Below, in pieces: positions 27,025 to 34,967 of a DNA stretch of 41,306 nt. The notes under the pieces are model-generated. The model was not told the origin of the DNA. It searched no databases and was given only the letters and a program-made list of their open reading frames with translations. Source of the stretch: an uncultured Anaeromyxobacter sp. (GTDB lineage: Bacteria > Myxococcota > Myxococcia > Myxococcales > Anaeromyxobacteraceae). Location of the stretch: the NCBI GenBank assembly GCA_903855945.1, contig CAIOAK010000125.1:1-41306 (forward strand). The letters are read 5' to 3'. The stretch's first letter is position 1, and each line of letters begins with the position of its first letter. The translations under genes were made by a program, and so were the position numbers.

Positions 27025-27075
27025 TGAGAATTCGGTAATCAAAATCTGGCAACAACGGTAATCTATTCAATGGAT
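27019..27075 (-). promoter_or_regulatory. AT-rich promoter/operator region of the MerR gene with nested repeats
   Basis: A perfect 9-base inverted repeat, ATCCATTGA (27019-27027) and TCAATGGAT (27067-27075), encloses two direct copies of CGGTAATC (27033-27040 and 27056-27063). The copies start 23 bases apart, a little over two helical turns. The left arm includes the MerR start codon. This is the most AT-rich stretch of its length in the window. It is consistent with an autoregulatory MerR site; the binding is inference. Confidence 0.5.
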
Positions 27076-27134
27076 CCCGTCAACGCCCATGGACGGGCAG
27101 GTGATTTCAGGAGCGGGGTACGGGGGAAGCCGGG

Positions 27135-28727
27135 CTACGGACCGAGCGGGACCTCGACGCGCAGCCGTTCTCCGGCGCGCACCTCGGCCTCCCGCTCCAC
27201 GGTCCCCCGGGACGGGTGCACGAGCTTCAGGCGGTGGTGCCCGGCGGCGAGACGCATCTCGCGCGGGGTGAACCCCTCCGCCTTTCCGTCCAGCTGGATC
27301 TCGGCCCAGGGCATCGCGTTGACGAAGAGGATCCCCTCCCCGCTCGAGACGGGCGGAAGTTCCAGCCCCTCGAGCGCGTCGGCCGAGGCGAGGACGCCGG
27401 GCCGGGGCGCGGCAGGAGCCGGGCGCGAGGCGCGTCGGACAGGGGCCGCCTTCGTTGCGACGGGCGGGGCCGGGATGGACGGGGTCGGGTCGGGCTCGAT
27501 CGTCACTGTGAGTGCTGGGGTCTCGGCGACCGGCGCGGCGGCGGGCTGGGCTGCTGCCTGCGGAGGAACCGGAGACGGCTCCGCGGCCGCGGCGACCGGT
27601 TCCGGGGCCCGGGCCGGCGTGGGCGTCCGCCGACCGGACCGCCAGAAGGCACCCGCCCCGGCGGCCGCGAGGAGCAGCAGCGCCACCACGAGGAGGAGCG
27701 CCGTCCGGCGCCGCCCCGGACGCGGGAGGGTCACCGTCACCGGCTCCTCCGGCAGCGCCGCGGAAGGAGCGCCCCCGGCGGCCGGGGGAGCCGGCGTCGG
27801 GCGGGACGGGACCTCGTCCGGCCAGAGCTTCCGCATGAGGGGACGCAGGTCGCGATCCTCGGGTGCGCGGGAGAGCGCCAGCTCGATCTCCGCGAGACGC
27901 GCCGCCATCTCGCCGGCGCTGGCCGTCCGCCGGGCGGGGTCCCGCTCCAGCGCGCCCATGACGATCGCGTCGAGCTCGGGGGGGACGCCCTCGTTCCAGG
28001 AGGAGGGGCGGTCGACCGGCTCGTCGCCGGTGAGCGCGCGCAGCGTCGCCACCTCGGTATCGCGCGAGAAGAGCGGATGCCCGGTGCAGGTCTCCCAGAG
28101 CACCACGCCCAGCGCGAAGATGTCGGCCCGGACGTCCACCGGAGCATCGCTCGCCTGCTCGGGCGCCATGTAGCCGAGCTTGCCCTTCAGGAGCCCCGGG
28201 CCCGTGAGGCTCCCGGAGCCCGGCACCCGCGCGATGCCGAAGTCGGTGAGCTTCACCTCCCCCTCGTGGGAGACGAGGATGTTGTGCGGGGAGACGTCCC
28301 GGTGGACGAGCCCGGCCACGCCCCCCTCGGCGGTGGGCCGGTGTGCGTAGGCGAGCGCGCGGGCCACCTGCTCGGCCACCCGCACCGCGCGCGGCAGGCC
28401 GAAGCGCACGTTCATCCCCCGGCACCGGTCGAGCACCGTGCGGAGGCTCTGGCCGTGCACCAGTTCCATCGCGATGACGTACTGCCCCTCGACCATCTCG
28501 AGATCGAAGACGTGGACGATGTTGGCGTGATGGAGGCACGAGGCGAGGCGGGCCTCCTGCAAGAACATCCGGACCATCTCGGGGTCGTCGCCCCGGTCCG
28601 CCCGGACCAGCTTCACCGCCACCTGCTTCACGAAGCCCGCCGGCCCCGTCACCTCCGCGCGCCACACCTCGGCCATGCCGCCCGAGGCGATCCGTTCGAT
28701 GAGGAGGTACTTTCCGAGGCGGCGCAC
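27135..28727 (-). CDS. Membrane Ser/Thr protein kinase with C-terminal PEGA domain
   Basis: A 530-residue Hanks-type kinase. The kinase domain spans about 5-275: glycine loop IASGGMAEVW, ATP Lys in VAVKLV, and catalytic loop HRDVSPHNIL. Ser stands where most kinases have Lys, a common myxobacterial variant. DFGIAR and YMAPEQ follow. A Pro/Ala linker precedes one membrane helix (TALLLVVALLLLAAAGAGAF, about 342-361). Next come a low-complexity Pro/Ala stretch and a PEGA domain (AEIQLDGKAEGFTPREMRLA, about 475-530) on the far side of the membrane. Its signal and target are unknown. The GTG is the first start after an in-frame TAG; no ribosome site is evident. A palindrome copy lies at 27502-27516. 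Confidence 0.93.
   Translation of the reverse strand: MRRLGKYLLIERIASGGMAEVWRAEVTGPAGFVKQVAVKLVRADRGDDPEMVRMFLQEARLASCLHHANIVHVFDLEMVEGQYVIAMELVHGQSLRTVLDRCRGMNVRFGLPRAVRVAEQVARALAYAHRPTAEGGVAGLVHRDVSPHNILVSHEGEVKLTDFGIARVPGSGSLTGPGLLKGKLGYMAPEQASDAPVDVRADIFALGVVLWETCTGHPLFSRDTEVATLRALTGDEPVDRPSSWNEGVPPELDAIVMGALERDPARRTASAGEMAARLAEIELALSRAPEDRDLRPLMRKLWPDEVPSRPTPAPPAAGGAPSAALPEEPVTVTLPRPGRRRTALLLVVALLLLAAAGAGAFWRSGRRTPTPARAPEPVAAAAEPSPVPPQAAAQPAAAPVAETPALTVTIEPDPTPSIPAPPVATKAAPVRRASRPAPAAPRPGVLASADALEGLELPPVSSGEGILFVNAMPWAEIQLDGKAEGFTPREMRLAAGHHRLKLVHPSRGTVEREAEVRAGERLRVEVPLGP
27502..27516. repeat. Interspersed palindrome, copy 5
   Basis: GTCACT-GTG-AGTGCT with a perfect CACT/AGTG core, inside the low-complexity linker of the kinase gene. 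It is read on the coding strand as CCA GCA CTC ACA GTG ACG. The ten bases CTCACAGTGA here also occur in copy 2. Confidence 0.5.
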
Positions 28728-28771
28728 CGGGGGGCGATTCTAGGCGACCGCACCGCGCGTGCGAAGCGCCG

Positions 28772-29695
28772 TCAACGCCCCCCGGCCAGCGCCCGGAGGA
28801 CCGGGGCGATACCGGTCAGGTCGGACACCCGGTCCACGAGCTCCGCTGCACGGCCAAATCCGAGGACGGGGACCGGGTTTCGCGTGTGGTTGCGCGTCCC
28901 CAGGTCCTCCAGGTTTCCGTGGTCGCTCGCGACGAGGAGCGAGTCCCCCGGCCCGAGCCCCTCGACGACTGCGCGGGCCAGCCGGTCTACCCGGTGGAGC
29001 GCGTCCAGGCCCCTCTCCATGGACCGGGCGTGCCCCGCCTCGTCGGTCTCGAAGTGCTCGAAGAGGGTGAGATCGTGCTCCCGCGCGAGGGAGAGCAGGA
29101 TGTGGGCCGCCTCCTCCGGGGTGCGCGGGGGGATGCCCGCCCCGTAGCCGTTCGCCCGGGAGCCGGTGACGTCGTGGGTGAGCGCCCTCCCCTCCCGCGC
29201 CTCCTGCCAGGTCCGGAATCGCCCCCCGCCCGCGGCGAAGGCCACGGTCGTGGCCGAGGCGCGCGCCCTTCGTCGGACGATCTCCATCGGCAACTCCGGC
29301 TCCCCCTCCGCCTCGAGCCCGAGTGCGTGGAGGTGGGCCACCGGGTAGGCGTTCGCGAAGGCGGAACTGCGCCCCTCCGTGGCGAGGGCCCGGAAGATCG
29401 ACCGGGGCTCGAGCCAGGCGCGCAGCCGCGCGTTCGGGAAGCCGAGCAGGTGCGCACCCAGCGCGCCCGGAGCATTCTCCCCGCTCAAGATCGTGCTCTG
29501 CCCCGTCGCCGACTGGGGGCGACCGGCCACGCCCAGGCAGGCGTCGGCGAGCACCGCCCGACCGCCTCGCGGGAGCGGAGCCCCGCTGCCGTCCTCGAAC
29601 CGGGAGAGCAGGAAGTCTCCCCGGGCGAGCGGGTTCACCTCCGGATCGCGCCGTCCGGCCCCCACGCCGTCCACGAAGAGGAAGATCGCCGCCAC
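28772..29695 (-). CDS. Alkaline phosphatase superfamily metalloenzyme (phosphoglycerate mutase/phosphopentomutase-like)
   Basis: A 307-residue metalloenzyme-domain protein. It starts AAIFLFVDGVGAG (first metal Asp). It has the nucleophile segment SATGQSTILSGENAPG (about 70), metal ligands in HFETDEAGH (about 225), and SDHGNLEDLGTRNHTRNPVP (about 265), the signature shared with cofactor-independent phosphoglycerate mutases. At half the length of iPGM it lacks the transferase domain, so the substrate is unknown; these short forms are common in this group. The GTG at 29695 fits the domain start; an ATG at 29758 would add 21 residues. It lies 44 bp upstream of the kinase gene. Confidence 0.82.
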   Translation of the reverse strand: MAAIFLFVDGVGAGRRDPEVNPLARGDFLLSRFEDGSGAPLPRGGRAVLADACLGVAGRPQSATGQSTILSGENAPGALGAHLLGFPNARLRAWLEPRSIFRALATEGRSSAFANAYPVAHLHALGLEAEGEPELPMEIVRRRARASATTVAFAAGGGRFRTWQEAREGRALTHDVTGSRANGYGAGIPPRTPEEAAHILLSLAREHDLTLFEHFETDEAGHARSMERGLDALHRVDRLARAVVEGLGPGDSLLVASDHGNLEDLGTRNHTRNPVPVLGFGRAAELVDRVSDLTGIAPVLRALAGGR

Positions 29696-29786
29696 GCGCT
29701 GCTCATAACCGGCCGGGCGCCACGGCACCGCGACACCCCGCGTCCCCCCTTTTCCCATCCCCACGCCCGGGAGCGGGCTATCCTCG

Positions 29787-31085
29787 ATGGGCCCGCCCAT
29801 GGCGCGTCTCCCCGACCCCCGCTTCGCGACCGACTGCACCGTCCACCTCGACGGCCGGGCCGTTCCGGCACGCACGGGGGAGAGCGTGGCCTCCGCGCTC
29901 CTCGCCGCCGGGGAGCGGGTGCTCTCCCGCAGCGCCAAGTACCACCGGCCGCGCGGCCCCTTCTGCCTCTCCGGAAGCTGTGGTTCCTGCCTCGTGCGCA
30001 TCGACGGGGAGCCGAACCGCCGGGCCTGCCGGACGCCCTGCCGGGACGGGATGCGGGTGGAGACGCAGAACGGCTGGCCCGACGCCGTCCACGACCTCCT
30101 CGGCGTCATCGACCGGCTGACCCCGGGGGGGCTCGACGTCCACCACATGCTCACCCGCCCCCGGCTGGCGAACGAGGCGCTCGTGGCCTTCACCCGGAGG
30201 CTGGCCGGCTCCGGCCGGATGCCCGACCGTGCCTCCCCGCGGGGTCCGGCCGCATCCCACGAGACCTTCGACGCGCTCGTGCTGGGGGCTGGCCCCGCCG
30301 GCCTCTCCGCGGCCGAGGTGCTCGCCGGCGCCGGTGTCCGGCTGCTCCTCGTGGAACGGGACCGGATCCCCGGAGGGCGGCTGCGGGCCGGGCTCGAGCC
30401 GGATGCCGCCCCCGACGGCTGGCCCGCGGAGGTGGCCCGGGCGGTCCTGTCATCGGGGGGCGAGGTCGCGCTCGCCACCTCGGCCACGAGCCTGTGGCAC
30501 GACGGCGGCGCACCGGTCTGCCTCCTCGTCGGCGAGGAGCCCCGGCGAACGCGGGTGGTGCGGGCCCCCCGGATCCTCGTCTGCACCGGCGGCCACGCCC
30601 GGCCGCCCACCTTCGAGGGAAACGACCTCCCCGGCATCCACTCCGGGCGCGCCTTGGCGCTGGCCCTCGCGGAGCACGGGGTCCTGCCCGGGCGGAGGGT
30701 CGCCGTGCTCGGCACGGGGCCGGAACCGGAAGCGCTCCTGGCCCGATTCGCCGCCGCCGGGCTGCAGGCCACCGCGGTGACCACCCCGGTGGCGCGGGCG
30801 CGCGGCCGGGGCGCGGTCCGGTCGCTCGATCTCGCCGACGGCGGCCGGGTGCCCTGCGACGTGGTGGCGCAGGGAGCGCCCCCGACCCCCGCCCCCGACC
30901 TGCTCCGGGCGCTGGGCGTCGGGGTCGACTGGGACCCCGCCCTGGAGGCATTCACTCCCCGTGTACTTCGCGACGGGGCCACCGGCATCGCCGGGCTCTA
31001 CGCGGCCGGCGAGGTGGCCCGACCCGGGACCGCCGCCGAGGCCGTATCCTGGGGGCGACGCGCCGGGGAGGCCGCCCGTGGGTAA
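29787..31085 (+). CDS. [2Fe-2S]/FAD oxidoreductase alpha subunit (sarcosine oxidase alpha / HcnAB-like)
   Basis: A 432-residue protein fusing two modules. Residues about 12-105 form a Fer2_4 [2Fe-2S] domain with ligands in GPFCLSGSCGSC and RACRTPC. Residues about 155-430 form an FAD/NAD-linked oxidoreductase starting FDALVLGAGPAGLSAAEVLA, with a second dinucleotide fold at RRVAVLGTGPEPEA. The C-terminal BFD-like iron-sulphur domain usual in the HcnB/OoxA family is missing; it sits on the next protein instead. It probably passes electrons from the DAO-fold partner to a quinone or other carrier. ATGs at 29787 and 29799 are both possible. It overlaps the beta gene by 8 bp. A degenerate palindrome lies at 30951-30965. 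Confidence 0.85.
   Translation: MGPPMARLPDPRFATDCTVHLDGRAVPARTGESVASALLAAGERVLSRSAKYHRPRGPFCLSGSCGSCLVRIDGEPNRRACRTPCRDGMRVETQNGWPDAVHDLLGVIDRLTPGGLDVHHMLTRPRLANEALVAFTRRLAGSGRMPDRASPRGPAASHETFDALVLGAGPAGLSAAEVLAGAGVRLLLVERDRIPGGRLRAGLEPDAAPDGWPAEVARAVLSSGGEVALATSATSLWHDGGAPVCLLVGEEPRRTRVVRAPRILVCTGGHARPPTFEGNDLPGIHSGRALALALAEHGVLPGRRVAVLGTGPEPEALLARFAAAGLQATAVTTPVARARGRGAVRSLDLADGGRVPCDVVAQGAPPTPAPDLLRALGVGVDWDPALEAFTPRVLRDGATGIAGLYAAGEVARPGTAAEAVSWGRRAGEAARG
30951..30965. repeat. Interspersed palindrome, degenerate copy 6
   Basis: TTCACT-CCC-CGTGTA inside the alpha-subunit gene (one mismatch in the CACT/AGTG core). It sits in the codon run GCA TTC ACT CCC CGT GTA CTT, again out of character for the gene. 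Confidence 0.4.
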
Positions 31086-32556
31086 GACCATCCTCTGCGC
31101 CTGCGAGGACGTCACCCTCTCGGAGGTGCGCCGCGCCTTCGCCCGCGGCCACCGCGACCTGGAATCGGTGAAGCGCTACACCGGCTTCGGCACCGGGCCG
31201 TGCCAGGGGAAGAGCTGCCTCGCCGCCGTGGTCCAGGAGCTCCTCCGGCTGGGGGCCACACCCGCCGAGATCAACCCCTTCACGCCCCGTCCGCCGGCCC
31301 AGCCGGTGGACTTCGGGACGCTCGCGGGAATCGATCCGGACACCCTGCCCCTCGACGAGGGGGTGCCCGTGCCCCCCACGCCCCGTCCGCCTGTGCCCGC
31401 CTCCTCGGGCCCGGTTCCGGAGCGGGCCTCGGTGGTGATCGTGGGAGGCGGCATCCTGGGCCTGTCGCTCGCCCACCAGCTCGCCCTGCGCGGCGTGACC
31501 GACGTGCTGGTGCTGGAGCGGAGCTACCTGAACGCCGGCGCCTCGGGACGGAACGGGGGCGGCGTCCGCGCCCAGTGGTCCACCCCCACGATGGTGCGGC
31601 TCGGGCTCCGCTCGCTCCAGCTCTTCCGCTCCTTCGCCGGCGAGACCGGCGTGAACGTCTGGTTCCGGCGCGGCGGATACCTCTTCCTGGCGCCGGACGG
31701 CGCGCAGGTGGAGCGGCTCGAGCGGAACCATGCGGTGCAGCGGCAGCAGGGGATGCGCACCCGGATCGTCTCGCCGGACGAGGCGTGCACCATCGTGCCC
31801 GAGCTCGACCGGAGCCGCTTCGTGGCGGCCTCCTGGAACCCGGATGATGGGGTGGTGTTTCCGTGGCCCTTCCTCTGGGGCTACGCCGCGGCCGCCCAGG
31901 CGCGCGGGGTGACCGTGCGGACCTTCACCCCGGTCTCCGGCATCGAGGTGTCCGGGGGTCTGGTGCGCTCCGTGCTCACGCCGCACGGCCGCGTCCGGTG
32001 CGACACCCTCGTGAACGCGTGCGGGGCCTGGAGCCCGGAGGTGGCGCGTCTCGCCGGCGTCGCGCTTCCCAACCGCCCCACCCGCCACGAGATCCTGGTC
32101 TCCGGACCGCTCAAGCCCTGGCTGGGGCCGCTCGTCTCCAACCTGGGAAACGGCCTCTACTTCTCCCAGTCCCAGCGGGGCGAGATCGTGGGGGGCATGG
32201 GCGACCCCACCGAGCCGGCCGGGATCTCCCACGGCTCGACCCTGCGCTTCCTGTCCCGCTTCTCCCGGGCCATCACGGAGCTCGTCCCCGGGACCGCCGG
32301 GGTTCCGGTGATGCGCCAGTGGGCCGGCAACTACGACGTGACCCCGGACAACAACCCGATCCTCGGCCCGGCCGGCCCGGCCAACTTCTTCCAGCTCTCC
32401 GGCTTCGTGGGGCACGGATTCATGATGGCGCCGGCGGTGACGGAGATCGTGGCCGACGCCCTGACCGGCCGCGCCCGGGACGAGATCCTCGACCGGTTCT
32501 CCCTCGATCGCTTCGAACGCGGCCCGGCCGTGCGCGAGGACTTCATCATCGGCTAG
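31078..32556 (+). CDS. BFD-domain/FAD amine or imino-acid dehydrogenase beta subunit (SoxB/HcnC-like)
   Basis: A 492-residue fusion. Residues 1-75 are a bacterioferredoxin-associated (BFD)-like [2Fe-2S] domain (ILCACEDVTLSEVRRAF and GTGPCQGKSC; four Cys as C-x-C and C-x4-C). A Pro-rich linker (75-115) follows. The rest is a DAO-fold flavoprotein of the sarcosine oxidase beta group. It has VVIVGGGILGLSLAHQLA (FAD), ASGRNGGGVRAQWS, WAGNYDVTPDNNPILG and FVGHGFMMAP. It should oxidise a secondary amine such as sarcosine, proline or an opine and hand electrons to the alpha subunit. The substrate cannot be read from the sequence; proC next door makes a cyclic imino acid attractive. The GTG start has GGGAGG upstream. 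Confidence 0.87.
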   Translation: MGKTILCACEDVTLSEVRRAFARGHRDLESVKRYTGFGTGPCQGKSCLAAVVQELLRLGATPAEINPFTPRPPAQPVDFGTLAGIDPDTLPLDEGVPVPPTPRPPVPASSGPVPERASVVIVGGGILGLSLAHQLALRGVTDVLVLERSYLNAGASGRNGGGVRAQWSTPTMVRLGLRSLQLFRSFAGETGVNVWFRRGGYLFLAPDGAQVERLERNHAVQRQQGMRTRIVSPDEACTIVPELDRSRFVAASWNPDDGVVFPWPFLWGYAAAAQARGVTVRTFTPVSGIEVSGGLVRSVLTPHGRVRCDTLVNACGAWSPEVARLAGVALPNRPTRHEILVSGPLKPWLGPLVSNLGNGLYFSQSQRGEIVGGMGDPTEPAGISHGSTLRFLSRFSRAITELVPGTAGVPVMRQWAGNYDVTPDNNPILGPAGPANFFQLSGFVGHGFMMAPAVTEIVADALTGRARDEILDRFSLDRFERGPAVREDFIIG

Positions 32557-32566
32557 AGTGGCGCCC

Positions 32567-33409
32567 ATGCCCCTGGGAAAGACCATCGCCTTCCTCGGCG
32601 CCGGGAACATGGCCGAGGCCCTCGTGAAGGGATTGCTCCGCGCCGGCGTCGCCGCGCCGGGCGAGCTCCTCCTCACCGACCGTCGCAAGGACCGGCTCGC
32701 CGACCTGGCCGCGCGCTACGGCGTGCGAACCGGGACCGACAACCTGGCCGCCGTTCGAGAGGCCGCCATCATCGTACTCTCGGTGAAACCGCAGGTGATG
32801 AACAAGGTCCTCGCCGAGGTGGCACCGGCGCTCGACGCCTCGAAGCTCGTCATCTCCATCGCGGCCGGCGTGCCGCTCGCCGCCGTGGAGCGCAAGGTGG
32901 GGCACGGGGTGCGCATCATCCGGACCATGCCCAACACGCCGGCGCTCGTCGGTGCCGGGGCCACCGCCATCTCGGCCGGCGAGCACGCCACCCCGGAGGA
33001 CATGGAGCAGGCCAGGGCCCTCTTCGACGCGGTGGGGAAGACCGTGGTGGTGGACGAGACCCTCCTCGACGCCGTCACCGGCCTCTCCGGTTCCGGACCC
33101 GCCTACGTCTTCCTCATCATCGAGGCCCTCTCGGACGCGGGAGTGAAGATGGGGATCGACCGGCGCAACGCCCAGGACCTGGCCGCCCAGACCGTCCTCG
33201 GCTCGGCCCAGCTCCTCATCGAGACCGGCGAGCACCCCGGCCGGCTGAAGGACCAGGTGACGAGCCCGGGCGGCACCGCCATCGCCGGGCTCCACACGCT
33301 CGAGGCGGGAGGGCTCCGGACCACGCTCATGAACGCGGTCGAGTCGGCCACGCAGCGCGCGCACGAGCTGGGTCGCCGGTTCCTCGAGGCGAAGGAGGAG
33401 GAGGACTAG
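32567..33409 (+). CDS. proC: Pyrroline-5-carboxylate reductase
   Basis: A 280-residue NAD(P)H enzyme reducing pyrroline-5-carboxylate to proline. The Rossmann start is IAFLGAGNMAEALVKGLL. It is followed by LSVKPQVM, RTMPNTPALVGAGATAI and the family signature TGLSGSGPAYVFLIIEAL. The C-terminal domain contains LKDQVTSPGGTAIAGLHTLE. The ATG at 32567 is favoured; a GTG three codons upstream is possible. It follows the flavoenzyme beta gene by 10 bp, and the next gene starts on the last base of its stop (TAGTG). An amine dehydrogenase and ProC in one operon suggest proline/P5C interconversion. Confidence 0.95.
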   Translation: MPLGKTIAFLGAGNMAEALVKGLLRAGVAAPGELLLTDRRKDRLADLAARYGVRTGTDNLAAVREAAIIVLSVKPQVMNKVLAEVAPALDASKLVISIAAGVPLAAVERKVGHGVRIIRTMPNTPALVGAGATAISAGEHATPEDMEQARALFDAVGKTVVVDETLLDAVTGLSGSGPAYVFLIIEALSDAGVKMGIDRRNAQDLAAQTVLGSAQLLIETGEHPGRLKDQVTSPGGTAIAGLHTLEAGGLRTTLMNAVESATQRAHELGRRFLEAKEEED

Positions 33410-34116
33410 TGGCTCGCCTGGCCGCCTCGCTGGCCCTGGCCCTGCTCGCTTCCTGCGCTCCCCTCTCCCCGCTGCCGGCCGACGGGAGGGAGACGGTGGT
33501 GAAGGCGATGGCCCGCCAGCCCCGTCACCTCCGGGTGGCGGTCTACGTCGGACCCTTCTTCGGGGACGGCTCGCGGGTGCTCCTCTCCGACCGTCCGGTC
33601 TCCGAGCTCCGTGTGCTCGAGACCCCCGACGGGAGCCCCATCGTCCCGCCACCGCCGACCCGCGTGCTGCCGCCCGGCACGCCGGTCTTCGTGGACGGTG
33701 TGCAGTTCCCCACCGGCTCCATCCCCTGGAACCGTCCGCTCACCACCCCGCGCTACAACCCCTGGCTGCTCGCGACGGTCGAGGGGGTCGAGAAGCCGGC
33801 GGTCCTCGTGCTCTCGGCCAGCGCCTCGCGCCCCGAGGACGTGCTCGCCGAGGTGGGCCGGGTTCTCACCGTGGACGACCCCGCCGCCGTCTACGGAGCG
33901 CTGCCGGAGAACGTCCGGGACGCCATCCGGCAGAAGGAGCTCGTCGAGGGCATGACGCGCGACTCGGTGGCCATGGCCTGGGGTTATCCGGACCGGATCG
34001 TGATGGACCGGCCCGCACGCACCGAGGAATGGCACTGGAACGGCGGGAGCCGGAAGGCGAGCTTCCTCGACGACCGGCTCGTCCGGCAGGAGGGCGGGCG
34101 CTACCGGCGCCCGTGA
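33409..34116 (+). CDS. Predicted lipoprotein with SmpA/BamE-like C-terminal segment
   Basis: A 235-residue lipoprotein. The signal is MARLAASLALALLASC with a lipobox LASC at Cys16. Residues about 35-160 are beta-rich and Pro-rich (RVAVYVGPFFGDGSRVLLSD, PPGTPVFVDGVQFPTGSIPW). The last ~55 residues (LVEGMTRDSVAMAWGYPDRI then EEWHWNGG) resemble the small SmpA/OmlA/BamE fold, which begins with a G-x-T-x-x-x-V pattern. An envelope role is likely but unproven. The GTG start shares a base with the proC stop. The end overlaps the convergent PHP gene by 16 bp. Confidence 0.78.
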   Translation: MARLAASLALALLASCAPLSPLPADGRETVVKAMARQPRHLRVAVYVGPFFGDGSRVLLSDRPVSELRVLETPDGSPIVPPPPTRVLPPGTPVFVDGVQFPTGSIPWNRPLTTPRYNPWLLATVEGVEKPAVLVLSASASRPEDVLAEVGRVLTVDDPAAVYGALPENVRDAIRQKELVEGMTRDSVAMAWGYPDRIVMDRPARTEEWHWNGGSRKASFLDDRLVRQEGGRYRRP

Positions 34117-34793
34117 CGATCCGGACCCCGGCCTCGCGGTCGCTCGTCGCGCCGGCCGCCCGGCGTCACGCCGATGGCGACGGCGTGGACCGTTCCCGAC
34201 CGGATCTGCGCCACGAGATCGGCCTCGGAGCGGACCACGTCCCGGAAGAGCGTGGCCGCCTTCCCGATCTCGGCGAGCGAATCCTTGGCACCGGAGGCGC
34301 CCACGCAGGGGAGCCCCATGTGGTCGGCAGCCTCCACCGCCAGGTCGTTCACCGCCGGCCGGCGCCGCGACTCCAGCCCTTCGATCGCCGACAGGCCGTC
34401 GAGGGTGAAGACGATGTCGCCACCGGGGCGCTCGACCGTCCGGTCGTAGGGGTGGGCCGCCACGACCACGCCGCCGAGCGAGGCCACCTTGGCGATCACC
34501 TCCCCGACCGGCCAGGGGGGCGTCCCGAAAACCTGGGGGAGCGCCGGAACCTTCTCCGGCTCGGGGAAGTAGGCGAGGTAGTGCCCCCGGTCGGTCGCGA
34601 TCTCCATTCCGCAGAGGGCCAGGAAGCCCTCCGCGCGCGCCACCTCCCGGATCTCCGGGAGCCCCTCCATGTGGTTCATGTCGGTGAAGACCACGCCGTC
34701 GAGGCCGGCGGCGCGCGCGCGTCGCACGACGTCCAGCGGGGCGAGCGCGCAGCCCGGCGTGTGGCGGCTGTGGACGTGCAGGTCGATGAGCAT
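34101..34793 (-). CDS. PHP-domain phosphoesterase
   Basis: A 230-residue protein of the PHP family, metal-dependent phosphoesterases related to the DNA polymerase III exonuclease domain and histidinol phosphatase. Metal-binding motifs are MLIDLHVHSRHTPGC (1-15), VVFTDMNH (about 34), the conserved Glu in CGMEIATDRGHYLAYFPE (about 63) and VVVAAHPYDR (about 110). A late GASGAKD (about 160) follows. The tail (GGRRDERPRGRGPDRHGRR) is basic and overlaps the end of the convergent lipoprotein gene. The ATG at 34793 begins exactly at the domain; the frame is open further upstream without homology. The substrate is unknown. Confidence 0.86.
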   Translation of the reverse strand: MLIDLHVHSRHTPGCALAPLDVVRRARAAGLDGVVFTDMNHMEGLPEIREVARAEGFLALCGMEIATDRGHYLAYFPEPEKVPALPQVFGTPPWPVGEVIAKVASLGGVVVAAHPYDRTVERPGGDIVFTLDGLSAIEGLESRRRPAVNDLAVEAADHMGLPCVGASGAKDSLAEIGKAATLFRDVVRSEADLVAQIRSGTVHAVAIGVTPGGRRDERPRGRGPDRHGRR

Positions 34794-34881
34794 GGCGGCC
34801 GGCAGTCGAATACCACGCGCCAGCCGCCGGGCCAACGAGGGGATTTCGGCCGCGATATCGACGGGTTGCAAGACCAAGGGT

Positions 34882-34911
34882 TTGACACCCCGTCCGGGTT
34901 GATGCGAGGAT
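34882..34911 (+). promoter_or_regulatory. Candidate sigma-70 promoter upstream of the 62-residue gene
   Basis: A full consensus -35 TTGACA at 34882-34887 is followed 18 bases later by GAGGAT (34906-34911), a poor -10 matching half of TATAAT. It lies in the 174-bp gap between the PHP gene and the small gene. It would drive the small gene and truD. Confidence 0.45.
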
Positions 34912-34967
34912 GCCGGGGTTCTGGACACGCGCTACTGGCGGTGCGGGGTTTCTGGGAGGTGCGCGCG

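Noticed and set aside
27070-28173. Plus-strand open frame of 367 codons starting ATG GAT at the right arm of the MerR promoter repeat
   Set aside because: It is antisense to a fully conserved kinase and composed of Arg/Ser/Ala/Gly-rich shadow sequence. The shared ATGGAT is explained by the inverted repeat.
29787-32556. Hydrogen cyanide synthase (hcnABC)
   Set aside because: The domain set is related, but the HcnA- and HcnB-type modules are fused and the BFD domain is on the other subunit. The proC neighbour also points to an imino-acid enzyme; no residue evidence supports cyanide production.
32775-32788. Further palindrome copy (TACT-CTC-GGTG) inside proC
   Set aside because: Two mismatches in the eight-base core. 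It is within chance expectation, so it is left out of the motif series.
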